NCBI GenBank assembly: GCA_050251815.1
Contig: JBFWMB010000033.1
Location: forward strand, 1-38,551
Direction: 5' to 3'
From: GWE2-40-63 sp050251815
GTDB taxonomy: Bacteria > Bacteroidota > Bacteroidia > Bacteroidales > SZUA-534
Length of the DNA stretch: 38,551 nt
The notes beneath the pieces were generated by a model. It made no database searches, had not been told where the DNA came from, and worked only from the letters and a program-made list of their open reading frames with translations. The position numbers were made by a program, and so were the translations under genes. How positions within the stretch are numbered: position 1 is the stretch's first letter; the number at the start of each line of letters is the position of its first letter. Of the stretch, positions 16,558 to 24,458 are shown one piece after another.

Positions 16558-18618
16558 TTAATTTTTCGATACTTGTATCAGTAAATAATCATTAAATTCG
16601 GCTGTTATAAATGGATTATTCCCTGAAATTGTTGCCAGCTCTACGTTATTCACATAATCAAAAACGGAATAGTTATCGTCTCTTTGTAAACCACGTAATT
16701 CAATTGTTCCTTCCCACTCCTTGGCATAAAAAGCATAATAAAGCGTATCATTTTTTTCAATTACATGCGTTTCCGGTTTGTCGTAACCTATGTCGTATAA
16801 ATAACCCAAGTAGTCTTCTTTCGAAAGCATTTTCTCATGATACAAATCAAACCACTTTTTCCAAATTACCTCTTTTTCAGGAGTTAACAGATAAGATTGT
16901 TTTACATACGGATTATCATTTGGCCAGGTAAATTTTGTTCCCAACACAGCTCCTATACCCAAAGAACTAGCAAAATCAGAGGCATTATCACTCAGTTCAA
17001 CATGATCGCCATAATAAGCCGTATGAGGCATTATGGCTTTATAGGTTTTTCCTTTATGTCTAATTTGCCAACTGCTTAGTGGATCAGAAGAAACTGTTTG
17101 ATTAGTAAATGGCATGTTATAAAATGACATACATGTTCCACAAGGGCAATTCTCAATTACCGCATGTGGTTTAATCTCCCTTACCTCTTCATAAATCATC
17201 TTAAAAAAATCAGGTAGCATTTCAATAGATTGTTCAGGATACACCAACGGTCTGTTCCAATTGTAATCAGCGGGTGCAGCATTCATATGCTGTCCATCCA
17301 ATTTTAATCCGTCGAATCCCCATTCCTTAATAAAAAGATCGACTACATTTTTTGTATGTTCAATTGTTGCATTGCTTGCCGGTGACATTAAGTAACTATC
17401 CCACCAGGTAATGTATTGGGGAGCTCCCGATTTATTTATTAGTAATACATCTGGTTCTTCTTTTAAGATTTTACTATCTGGATCAGCAGCTAAAGGAGCC
17501 CACCATAATTTTGCTTTCAAACCATGTGCATGAATGGCATCCACCATTTTTTTCATAGCTTTATTTCCACCCGGAAAACGATTCTTATCTACACTCCAAT
17601 CACCTTCGGCAACCTGAAATCCGTCGTCGATAACTGCCCATTGTATGCCCAGCTCTTTAACCTTGGGTAAGGTTTGAATAATTTCGTCGGTAGTAAATTT
17701 CCGCTCGTAACCCCAACCACACCATACACTTTCAAATGCAGCATCTTCGCGTTCTGCAAATTCAATTCCTTTCTTTTGCATAAATTGCGCATATTGCCTT
17801 AATGCTGAATAATAATCTCCTTTATGTATCATTACAAATGTACTGAAGGTTTTTAGGGTGTCTCCAGCTATCCATTCCACAAACTCATCAAATTCTTTTT
17901 CTACTCCTATTTTTACATAAGGATTGTATTTATCAAAATCGGTAGGTAACGAAACCTCTTTTGGAACCATCTCGGTATGCCCAATGGCTATTCCTCCGTC
18001 TTTTCTCCAAATATCGGTTACAGGAATTCCGCCGCCATAATCGGATTGGTTCATTCCCATAAAATTTTTCTGATAATAACCAGGCTCCAGCGGTTTAATC
18101 CAATCTGCCCTTTCAGCACTAGAACTGCCCTGGAAAGCCCAAAAATTTGGTGTGTCGTTATTAGAACGGATGCTGTAATTATTAGTTACCCATTTTTTAA
18201 GCTCAACATCTTTTTGGCTATTATTTACATAGCTAACATCAAATACTGCCATGTTGGGAAAATGAGTGTAAGTTTTCACCGATACAATTTTGGTCAACTG
18301 GATACCTCCATTTACAGAACGGCCTTTGACAATTGTTTCAACACCTTCGCCAAATTTATCTGTTATTGCACTTTTTGATTGACCGGTAATAGTAAATTTA
18401 TCACTTTTGAAATTTTTTGTCTCGAGATATTCGGTTAATTGAAAAGCATCGGTAAATAAACTCATACTGTCGGAAGTAGCATTTACTTTTGAATACAAGT
18501 TCTTGTCGAATTCAATTTGCAAACTACCGCTTGTAATAAGCACCCTTTTATTACACGAAAGGAATAAAAACGAGCTAAATACCATTAAAATTAAATAGGT
18601 AAAAAGTTGCTTTTTCAT
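16558..18618 (-). CDS. GH36-like alpha-galactosidase/alpha-N-acetylgalactosaminidase lipoprotein
   Basis: 686 residues from the ATG at 18618. The longer frame start at 18648 overlaps the amidohydrolase gene and delays the signal peptide. Lipoprotein signal MKKQLFTYLILMVF...FLSC. A large N-terminal beta-sandwich (about 25-290) precedes a melibiase-type barrel: WAVIDDGFQ, the HAHGLKAKLWWAPL strand, the nucleophile motif GLKLDGQ with Asp441, then ENCPCGTCMSFYNMP, and SSDPLSSWQ with Asp512 as probable acid/base. A C-terminal beta domain follows. GH36 includes alpha-galactosidases and alpha-N-acetylgalactosaminidases; the CPCGTC loop is unusual at the sugar-binding position. Stop-to-start distance from the amidohydrolase is one base, so the two are translated from one message. 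Exo-release of Gal/GalNAc in the periplasm is likely. Confidence 0.8.
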   Translation of the reverse strand: MKKQLFTYLILMVFSSFLFLSCNKRVLITSGSLQIEFDKNLYSKVNATSDSMSLFTDAFQLTEYLETKNFKSDKFTITGQSKSAITDKFGEGVETIVKGRSVNGGIQLTKIVSVKTYTHFPNMAVFDVSYVNNSQKDVELKKWVTNNYSIRSNNDTPNFWAFQGSSSAERADWIKPLEPGYYQKNFMGMNQSDYGGGIPVTDIWRKDGGIAIGHTEMVPKEVSLPTDFDKYNPYVKIGVEKEFDEFVEWIAGDTLKTFSTFVMIHKGDYYSALRQYAQFMQKKGIEFAEREDAAFESVWCGWGYERKFTTDEIIQTLPKVKELGIQWAVIDDGFQVAEGDWSVDKNRFPGGNKAMKKMVDAIHAHGLKAKLWWAPLAADPDSKILKEEPDVLLINKSGAPQYITWWDSYLMSPASNATIEHTKNVVDLFIKEWGFDGLKLDGQHMNAAPADYNWNRPLVYPEQSIEMLPDFFKMIYEEVREIKPHAVIENCPCGTCMSFYNMPFTNQTVSSDPLSSWQIRHKGKTYKAIMPHTAYYGDHVELSDNASDFASSLGIGAVLGTKFTWPNDNPYVKQSYLLTPEKEVIWKKWFDLYHEKMLSKEDYLGYLYDIGYDKPETHVIEKNDTLYYAFYAKEWEGTIELRGLQRDDNYSVFDYVNNVELATISGNNPFITAEFNDYLLIQVSKN

Positions 18619-18619
18619 A

Positions 18620-19729
18620 CTATTTTGTGTTTTGAATGCGTAAAGCATTAGTTTGGTATAATTTTTCTAATACCGGTTTAGGCAGGCCAAAACCATAAAG
18701 CGGCCAGTGGTAATTAAACATTTCTGTTTCGTAAAAATGTTCATCTTCCGATTCCAGAATCCGGAAGGTCGTCATATACATTTTTTCTGTTGGCGCATTA
18801 TCTGTTCCATACAACAAGCGATCCTGATATTTCTTATAGAATTCTTTCATATATTTTGGAATTGGTGCCGTTTCAGCATAGCGTGCTGAAATATCAGCCC
18901 ATAAATTGGGGTGTTTATCAAGCATATTACCGATAATTTGTAAATCGTAGGAGCAATTTGCAAAATGGCAGGCAATAAAAGTAGTTTTGGGATTGTTGGC
19001 TAAAGCATTATCAAGTGTTTTCATTAGTTCACCATGATCTAAAATCCCTTCCTTTGTCAAATCGACATGCCAGGTGTAGCCATTCATTAACCCATCATTG
19101 GTTGAATCAATAGGAGCATACATCCAGATAGGTTCGGCCACATGAATATTTACTGGCATGCCCAACTCAGCACATTTGCTCCAGATGGGTTCTAAGGCTT
19201 TATCATCTATATGCAAACCATACGCTTTTGTAGGTTTGGAGTAAATCAGCCCCTCTCCTTTATCGCCCAGTTCGCCTACGCCTTTGGCGCCCAATTTATG
19301 GCATCGTTCAAGTTCTTTAATGGCATTTTCTGTCCAGTTTGTATCTGTATTATAACCTGTATAATCAATGCCACACCATATTTCAAATCGGTCAGGATAT
19401 TTTGAATACACAGCACGAACTGAATCGTAACCTTTGCCTGTTTGCATTGATAAGATTACTGTTTTTTCGATACCAAATTTATCCATGAGCTTCACCCACT
19501 CATCGATTTCCTCAGCATTTTGGGCATAATCGTGTGAGTGAATATCTATTATTGGAAATGCCGGTTTTTCTATGCTTGTTTTTGGTACCTTATAAATAGA
19601 CTTCGGGCGATAGTCTTTGAGTTTTAAATCTTCGAGTGAATTTTGACCAGCACTTAATTCAGGTGAATTTTGGCTACAACTGAGAAAAGCCAAAACCGTG
19701 GTTAGCATAATTATTATTTTCCTAATCAT
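18620..19729 (-). CDS. Amidohydrolase-2 (TIM-barrel metal hydrolase) lipoprotein
   Basis: 369 residues. Lipoprotein signal MIRKIIIMLTTVLAFLSC. Amidohydrolase-2 features: IIDIHSHDY (metal HxH), GELGDKGEG, VNIHVAEP, FIACHFAN and the catalytic Asp in LLYGTDNAP near residue 313. Family members hydrolyse or decarboxylate cyclic and carboxylated compounds; a lipoprotein with this fold should act in the periplasm or on the surface. It sits between the PfkB kinase (37 bases) and the GH36 gene (1 base) in the agaS operon. It is not the NagA/AgaA type of amidohydrolase, which is cytoplasmic and has different motifs. Substrate unknown; removal of an acyl, lactone or N-acyl group from the glycan is possible. 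Confidence 0.75.
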   Translation of the reverse strand: MIRKIIIMLTTVLAFLSCSQNSPELSAGQNSLEDLKLKDYRPKSIYKVPKTSIEKPAFPIIDIHSHDYAQNAEEIDEWVKLMDKFGIEKTVILSMQTGKGYDSVRAVYSKYPDRFEIWCGIDYTGYNTDTNWTENAIKELERCHKLGAKGVGELGDKGEGLIYSKPTKAYGLHIDDKALEPIWSKCAELGMPVNIHVAEPIWMYAPIDSTNDGLMNGYTWHVDLTKEGILDHGELMKTLDNALANNPKTTFIACHFANCSYDLQIIGNMLDKHPNLWADISARYAETAPIPKYMKEFYKKYQDRLLYGTDNAPTEKMYMTTFRILESEDEHFYETEMFNYHWPLYGFGLPKPVLEKLYQTNALRIQNTK

Positions 19730-19766
19730 TTTATTATTTTTTTTATTAAATTTTTAAAACAGATAC

Positions 19767-20714
19767 TTAAAAAGTATAATTAAACTTTTCTTTGGCTACT
19801 TTTTTCACATTTTCAAGTGATTTAAACGCATTGGTTCCTCCTGCTGCAGTGGTATTTATGGCTCCGGTTAAAGCTGCAAATTCAAGGCACTCTTTCAATG
19901 GTTTTTTTTGAATAAATTGTTTTATAAATCCTGCATTAAATGAATCACCAGCACCAATAGCATCTTTTACATTTTCATTTAAAAACGCATTTTGTAAATA
20001 CATTCGAGATTTATCCCACATTAGAGCACCTTTTGTTCCATTTTTAACAATAACAACATTGCTAAATTCTTTAATCGACTCAAGCGCTTCTTCAGCCGAT
20101 GCTTGCCTTGTTATGGCTTTAATTTCTGCTACATTTGGAAGAAAAATATCAACATAGGGTAGCAGTTTCCTCAAATCAATATCCCATTTTTCTTTTGGAT
20201 CCCATTGAGGATCAAAAGAAGTTGTCATGCCAGCAGCTTTTGCCCTTTTAAACAATTCAACAATATCGGGTTTAAGTCCTTCCTGTAAAAAGATTGAACT
20301 TAAATGCATGTGTGATGCCGACTCGAGCGCAGCTTTTGTGATATCTGAAATTTTTAAGTCTTTCATGGCACCTGGATAAGTAACCATAGCTCTATCGTTA
20401 TCAAAATTTAAAGCTATCGATAATCCGGTTTGAAGTGTGGCTGACGTTAAAATATTACTTAAATCGACCCCTCCGGTTTTTAACGATGAAATAACCTGAT
20501 CAGCATAGCTATCCACTCCAATTTTTCCCAGAAAACTTACTTTTGCACCAAGCATACTTAAGTTATTTGCGAATATAGCAGAACTACTACCAAGGGTTTG
20601 AATAAAACTAGTGGCCAATATTTCTTTTCCGATTATGGGCATCGATTCTAAATCGTTCATTATTAAATCAATGTTTAACTCTCCTATAACCAAAACATCA
20701 AATTCTCTTTTCAT
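19767..20714 (-). CDS. PfkB-family sugar (phosphate) kinase, candidate tagatose-6-phosphate kinase
   Basis: 315 residues. N-terminal motif DVLVIGELNIDLIM, GG/GSSSA-type substrate loop near residue 42-47, GKIGVDSYADQV, and the C-terminal PfkB signature DAIGAGDSFNAGF with catalytic Asp257. Anion-hole GAGD is intact. PfkB kinases phosphorylate the free or 6-phosphorylated sugar; next to AgaS-like and GatZ-like genes the best guess is tagatose-6-phosphate to tagatose-1,6-bisphosphate. A direct GalNAc or fructose/tagatose kinase cannot be excluded. Gap to the upstream gatZ-like gene is 75 bases, with no terminator seen. Confidence 0.82.
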   Translation of the reverse strand: MKREFDVLVIGELNIDLIMNDLESMPIIGKEILATSFIQTLGSSSAIFANNLSMLGAKVSFLGKIGVDSYADQVISSLKTGGVDLSNILTSATLQTGLSIALNFDNDRAMVTYPGAMKDLKISDITKAALESASHMHLSSIFLQEGLKPDIVELFKRAKAAGMTTSFDPQWDPKEKWDIDLRKLLPYVDIFLPNVAEIKAITRQASAEEALESIKEFSNVVIVKNGTKGALMWDKSRMYLQNAFLNENVKDAIGAGDSFNAGFIKQFIQKKPLKECLEFAALTGAINTTAAGGTNAFKSLENVKKVAKEKFNYTF

Positions 20715-20789
20715 ATGCTATTCATTATATATTACTTTATAAAAGAACATTATTTTTATTTACCGCTATTAGCTTATGATTTAATATTA

Positions 20790-22106
20790 TTAAACAGACA
20801 AACCACAAGCTCGGGAATATATCCCTGTAACCGTCTGAATATGACTATGTACAAGCTCAGTTGGAGTTGGTTCAATAAGTCCTTTACATACTTGATAAAA
20901 TTGCTCAGGCATAAATTGACTCAAGAGAGACCATGGGATAGCATTCTCGTTCAAATTTTTATAAAGCTTTTCTTTCGCTAACTGAATTTCTAAGTTAGGC
21001 CAATAGTACCTTACCCGGTCAGAAAAACTATATTTGCGTTTAAAAGCTTGCTGTTGCTCACTTCCTGGATAATATGACTTCCAGTATTTTGGTTCATTTA
21101 GCATAACTTTTTCTATCGTTTCGCTCAACTTCGACAAGTTTTTACTATTTGCACCCATGATTTCAATCTCAATCGCTTCAAGTGATAAAAGAGCTTCGCG
21201 GTAGGCAAAAGTTAACCAGGGCCCCACTTTCAAAATACAAAAATGATTTTTGACTAGATTACCCAAATTGTCTTCAGTTTGATAGTCGGTCGAATGTGCC
21301 TCATACACCAATCGTTCATATTCTAATATATTCTCACTTAAATTTTTAGCCTTTTCAGGATTAAAATGGAAAATTTGGTCATCACTAAATTCAACACCAG
21401 GCTGAACTACAACACCAATTACTCGTTCCCAGGCTTCATCTAAACCTTCATTTAAAAAGTATTTCTGAGTGACAGCAATTGTTTGTTTAGCATCTGATGG
21501 AGTGGTTGGTATTACTTCATCCTCTTCCTCCTGTGCTCCGCCTGGAATAGGCACTTCCGTTCCAATAATGTATACCGGTTTACTATAATTTTTACGGTAC
21601 ATTTTCCAGGTATCTTCAGCTACTTTGCATAATACAGCTGCTCTTGCAGCAACCACATCGTCAGACAGTGGTTTATTTCTATCACCTATGTCATCAGCAC
21701 AGAACATACTGGTATCTAAATGAATTTTTTGAAAACCCGCTTTTACATACTCAGCAATAAGTACTTTCGATTTTCTCATAGCCTCTTCGGCAGTAAGGGA
21801 TTGCCATCGATTGGGGCCCAAATGGTCACCTCCCAATAAAATCATATCTTGCGGGAAGTCAACTTTCTCAGCTATTTTGTTTACATAGGCTACAAAATCA
21901 GCTGGTTTCATTCCGGTATATCCACCATATTGGTCAACCTGATTTGAGGTTGACTCAACAAGAAGTAAGGAACCATCTTTCTTAGCCTGCTTAAAACTGG
22001 CCTCAAGCACATCGGGCTGAGCAGTACATACGGAGTAAACTCCTTTTGCTAAACCTTTTCGATTAGCACTGATAATATCGAGGAAAACCTCTAACGAATT
22101 TTTCAT
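20790..22106 (-). CDS. gatZ: GatZ/KbaZ-like D-tagatose-1,6-bisphosphate aldolase subunit
   Basis: 438 residues, full length for the family. Typical stretches: NRKGLAKGVYSVCTAQPDVL, LLVESTSNQVDQYGGYTGM, LLGGDHLGPNRWQ, KIHLDTSMFCADD, GTEVPIPGG near 175-190, and FHFNPEKA. GatZ/KbaZ was described as the non-catalytic subunit that stabilises the class II aldolase GatY/KbaY, which splits tagatose-1,6-bisphosphate into DHAP and glyceraldehyde-3-phosphate. No GatY/KbaY gene is in the window, so the partner is elsewhere or this protein acts alone. It is cytoplasmic. Second gene of the operon, 94 bases after agaS. Confidence 0.9.
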   Translation of the reverse strand: MKNSLEVFLDIISANRKGLAKGVYSVCTAQPDVLEASFKQAKKDGSLLLVESTSNQVDQYGGYTGMKPADFVAYVNKIAEKVDFPQDMILLGGDHLGPNRWQSLTAEEAMRKSKVLIAEYVKAGFQKIHLDTSMFCADDIGDRNKPLSDDVVAARAAVLCKVAEDTWKMYRKNYSKPVYIIGTEVPIPGGAQEEEDEVIPTTPSDAKQTIAVTQKYFLNEGLDEAWERVIGVVVQPGVEFSDDQIFHFNPEKAKNLSENILEYERLVYEAHSTDYQTEDNLGNLVKNHFCILKVGPWLTFAYREALLSLEAIEIEIMGANSKNLSKLSETIEKVMLNEPKYWKSYYPGSEQQQAFKRKYSFSDRVRYYWPNLEIQLAKEKLYKNLNENAIPWSLLSQFMPEQFYQVCKGLIEPTPTELVHSHIQTVTGIYSRACGLSV

Positions 22107-22200
22107 TTTTGTTTTTTTCAGTTCAATTTAAATGAAGCATACAACCTGTATTAATTTTGAAACCAATAAATATTATGCAGGCATTTGTGTTATGAATTAT

Positions 22201-23364
22201 TTAAACCAATCCTTCATAAATAATTACCCCCTCAACAACTCGTGAAATTGTGCCACTCACTGAAGGATTATCAGGTTTTAATCCCAATTGCAACGATTTA
22301 TAAAACCCAAGTATTTGAGCTGGTAAAACACTGCAAACAGCCAAAAATTCCTCATCTAGAACCGTTCCGTTTTCTGACATAACAACTTTCTCATCAAGGT
22401 GCAAATTATCAATTGATGTTTCAGAGATTCCAATCAAACGCATTGCTTTTTTTTCTTTAATCATTGCCTTTGCCAGATCTGTTTCGTATTTAAGTACTCC
22501 TTTTTTGTTTGAAAACAAAAACACTACGAGTGTATCATCGTTTACAACAGCTTTTGGTCCATGTCTAAAACCTAAAAATGAATCGTTCTTACAAATAACT
22601 TTTCCATCGGTTAATTCCTGCAATTTTAGGTGCGACTCCGTGGCTGTTCCAAACATAGGTCCGGAACCTAAAAATACAGCGCGACTAAAATTCAGTTTTG
22701 AAATTGCTGCTAACCTTTGCGTATACTTGTTAATAATGTTGGTTCCCAACGACACTACCCCTTTAACTTGATGAGCCAATAGTTCCCATTCATGAATGCG
22801 AGCTATTAACAATCCGGTTAAAAGCATACTGGTGTAGCTGCTCGTCATAGCCAAACTTTTATCGTTCGATTCTGGAGGCAATACAAAGGTGAATTTTTCA
22901 TTTTTTGAATCATAAGCAGCTAAAGCCCCTGCTCCATCACAGGTTACTACCAAATGGTAACACGTTGAACAGACCTCATCAGCCAACTTCACAGCAGCCA
23001 CGCTTTCGGGACTATTTCCTGAACGGGCAAATGAAACCATTAGGGTCGGAACCTCATTATCAAGGTAATCATGAGGATGTGTTACCAAATGTGTTGTAGC
23101 AACTGAAACTGTTGTTATTTTAGTTAGTCGCTGAAATATTCCCTCTAAAGAATATCCAATATAAGCACTTGTACCCGCGCCTGTTAATATAATCTTTTTA
23201 CTTTCACCTTTTGCTTTAGCCCAAAATGCATCCAAAAGCTGCTTTTCGCTAATAAATTTATTATAGGTTGCATTCCACACTTTTGGCTGCTCAGCAATTT
23301 CCTTTGCCGTATTAAAAGCTCCCGCTGCGGTTAATTCGTCTTCGTTTAAATCAAGGTAATTCAT
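22201..23364 (-). CDS. agaS: AgaS-like SIS-domain galactosamine-6-phosphate deaminase/isomerase
   Basis: 387 residues with two SIS domains. The first (about 45-190) has ILTGAGTSAYIGYSLEG and VSFARSGNSPESVAAV. The second (about 215-360) has FLGSGPMFGTATESHLKLQE and GFRHGPKAVV, which are typical of AgaS. AgaS converts galactosamine-6-phosphate to tagatose-6-phosphate plus ammonia in GalNAc/GalN catabolism. It is the first gene of the minus-strand operon and is divergent from the DeoR-type regulator; the 215-base intergenic region contains the shared GAAAGTA promoter element. Cytoplasmic. Family call is firm and is the strongest reason, together with GH109, to read this locus as galactosamine-specific. 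Confidence 0.9.
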   Translation of the reverse strand: MNYLDLNEDELTAAGAFNTAKEIAEQPKVWNATYNKFISEKQLLDAFWAKAKGESKKIILTGAGTSAYIGYSLEGIFQRLTKITTVSVATTHLVTHPHDYLDNEVPTLMVSFARSGNSPESVAAVKLADEVCSTCYHLVVTCDGAGALAAYDSKNEKFTFVLPPESNDKSLAMTSSYTSMLLTGLLIARIHEWELLAHQVKGVVSLGTNIINKYTQRLAAISKLNFSRAVFLGSGPMFGTATESHLKLQELTDGKVICKNDSFLGFRHGPKAVVNDDTLVVFLFSNKKGVLKYETDLAKAMIKEKKAMRLIGISETSIDNLHLDEKVVMSENGTVLDEEFLAVCSVLPAQILGFYKSLQLGLKPDNPSVSGTISRVVEGVIIYEGLV

Positions 23365-23398
23365 AATATATTTAATTGATTTAATCTATTTATTTATC

Positions 23399-23434
23399 CT
23401 TTCTTTACAAAGATAACATCTTTTTTTTACTTTC
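23399..23434 (-). promoter_or_regulatory. agaS promoter with candidate DeoR/AgaR operator
   Basis: On the minus strand GAAAGTA (23434-23428), 12 bases, then TATCTTTG (23415-23408), a perfect TAnnTTTG -7 box ending 43 bases before the agaS start. Over 29 bases (23407-23435) it matches 28647-28675 upstream of the kinase at 26 positions. Two CTTTC units on the plus strand (23399 and 23430) are 31 bases apart, about three helical turns. Proteobacterial AgaR sites are known to be rich in CTTTC, so this is the best operator candidate for the adjacent DeoR protein. The rest of 23436-23579 is AT-rich and must hold the regulator's own promoter, which I could not place. Confidence 0.6.
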
Positions 23435-23579
23435 TTGGTATTTTATTAAATTTTGTTTACCTTATTTTATACATTTCATATTATATTTTAACTATAATAT
23501 TTTACCTTACCTTTTTAATATTATTGTTTTATCTAATTTATTCACTAATTTTACTTTTTAACACAATTTATTATAGTAT

Positions 23580-24362
23580 ATGAAAGAAATTGCAAAGAAG
23601 TCAACAGTTGACAGGCGCGATGATATTTTAAATCTTTTAACAGAAAAAGGAAAAGTTTATGTGCATGAATTAAGCGAGAAATACGGAGTAAGTGTTGTTA
23701 CAATTCGGAATGATTTAGAACAGCTGGAGAAAAAGAATACGCTGATAAGGGCACGAGGAGGCGCTATGAAAATTGAAGGACAGGTTGCTATTGATTTTAA
23801 CCTGTCGAAAAAGCAAAGACTTTATTTTAATGAAAAAACACGAATTGGTAAAAAGTCTGCAGAATTAGTTGGTGAATCTGAAACAATAATTATTGATTCT
23901 GGTACTACAACGGCTGAGATTGCAAAAAACTTAGCTACTCATAAAAACATTACTGTTATTACCAATGCTATAAATATTGTAAACATCTTAGCAAATTTTT
24001 CAGAGATTAATGTTATTATTCCCGGAGGATATTTGCGAAAAAATTCTCTTTCGCTTGTAGGCCCTTTAGCTGAAAAAAATTTCAGACAGCTCTATGTTGA
24101 TAAAGCATTTATTGGTGTTGATGGTTTTGATTTAACTATTGGTGCCTTTACTCCAAACCTGGAAGAAGCATCGTTAAACCAAATAATGATAGAAGTTGCT
24201 AAAGAAATAATAGTAGTTGCTGATTCAAGTAAAATTAACCGAAAAAGTCTTTCTTTAATTTGTCCCTTATCGAATATACATACTTTGGTGACCGATTCAG
24301 GAATTAGTGATGCGGACTATAAAAAGCTTGTAGATAAAGGCATTAAAGTAATAATTGCCTGA
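23580..24362 (+). CDS. DeoR-family transcriptional regulator, AgaR-like
   Basis: 260 residues, normal length. N-terminal winged HTH (about 10-65): RRDDILNLLTEKGKVYVHEL, then SVVTIRNDLEQLEKK and LIRARGGA, the classic DeoR signature. C-terminal sugar-phosphate sensor domain with IIIDSGTTTAEIAKNL, TNAINIVNILA, VIIPGGYLR, DKAFIGVDGFD and VVADSSK. DeoR repressors bind sugar phosphates and usually control adjacent catabolic operons. It is divergent from agaS and convergent with GH109, so it most likely controls both amino-sugar operons through the shared GAAAGTA elements. The only DNA-binding regulator in the window; no SusR, HTCS or sigma/anti-sigma pair is present. Confidence 0.88.
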   Translation: MKEIAKKSTVDRRDDILNLLTEKGKVYVHELSEKYGVSVVTIRNDLEQLEKKNTLIRARGGAMKIEGQVAIDFNLSKKQRLYFNEKTRIGKKSAELVGESETIIIDSGTTTAEIAKNLATHKNITVITNAINIVNILANFSEINVIIPGGYLRKNSLSLVGPLAEKNFRQLYVDKAFIGVDGFDLTIGAFTPNLEEASLNQIMIEVAKEIIVVADSSKINRKSLSLICPLSNIHTLVTDSGISDADYKKLVDKGIKVIIA

Positions 24363-24388
24363 TTTTTATAACCAACAAAAATTAAAGA

Positions 24389-24426
24389 ATTAACAAAGAA
24401 ATGCCTACCGGCATTTCTTTGTTAAT
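24389..24426. terminator. Long perfect hairpin between convergent deoR and GH109
   Basis: A 17-base perfect stem (24389-24405 with 24410-24426) and a TACC loop lie between two convergent genes, 26 bases past the deoR stop and 33 past the GH109 stop. No long T run follows on either strand, so it may act as a bidirectional terminator or as a protein-binding palindrome. Each arm contains TTAACAAAGA, also found in the kinase promoter (28644-28653). Confidence 0.65.
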
Positions 24427-24458
24427 CAAAATATTGAATATTCTCTTCTGCATTAAGT

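Noticed and set aside
17977..18378. 133-codon open frame on the plus strand
   Set aside because: Antisense to the GH36 gene, Cys/Phe/Ile-rich shadow without domain similarity.
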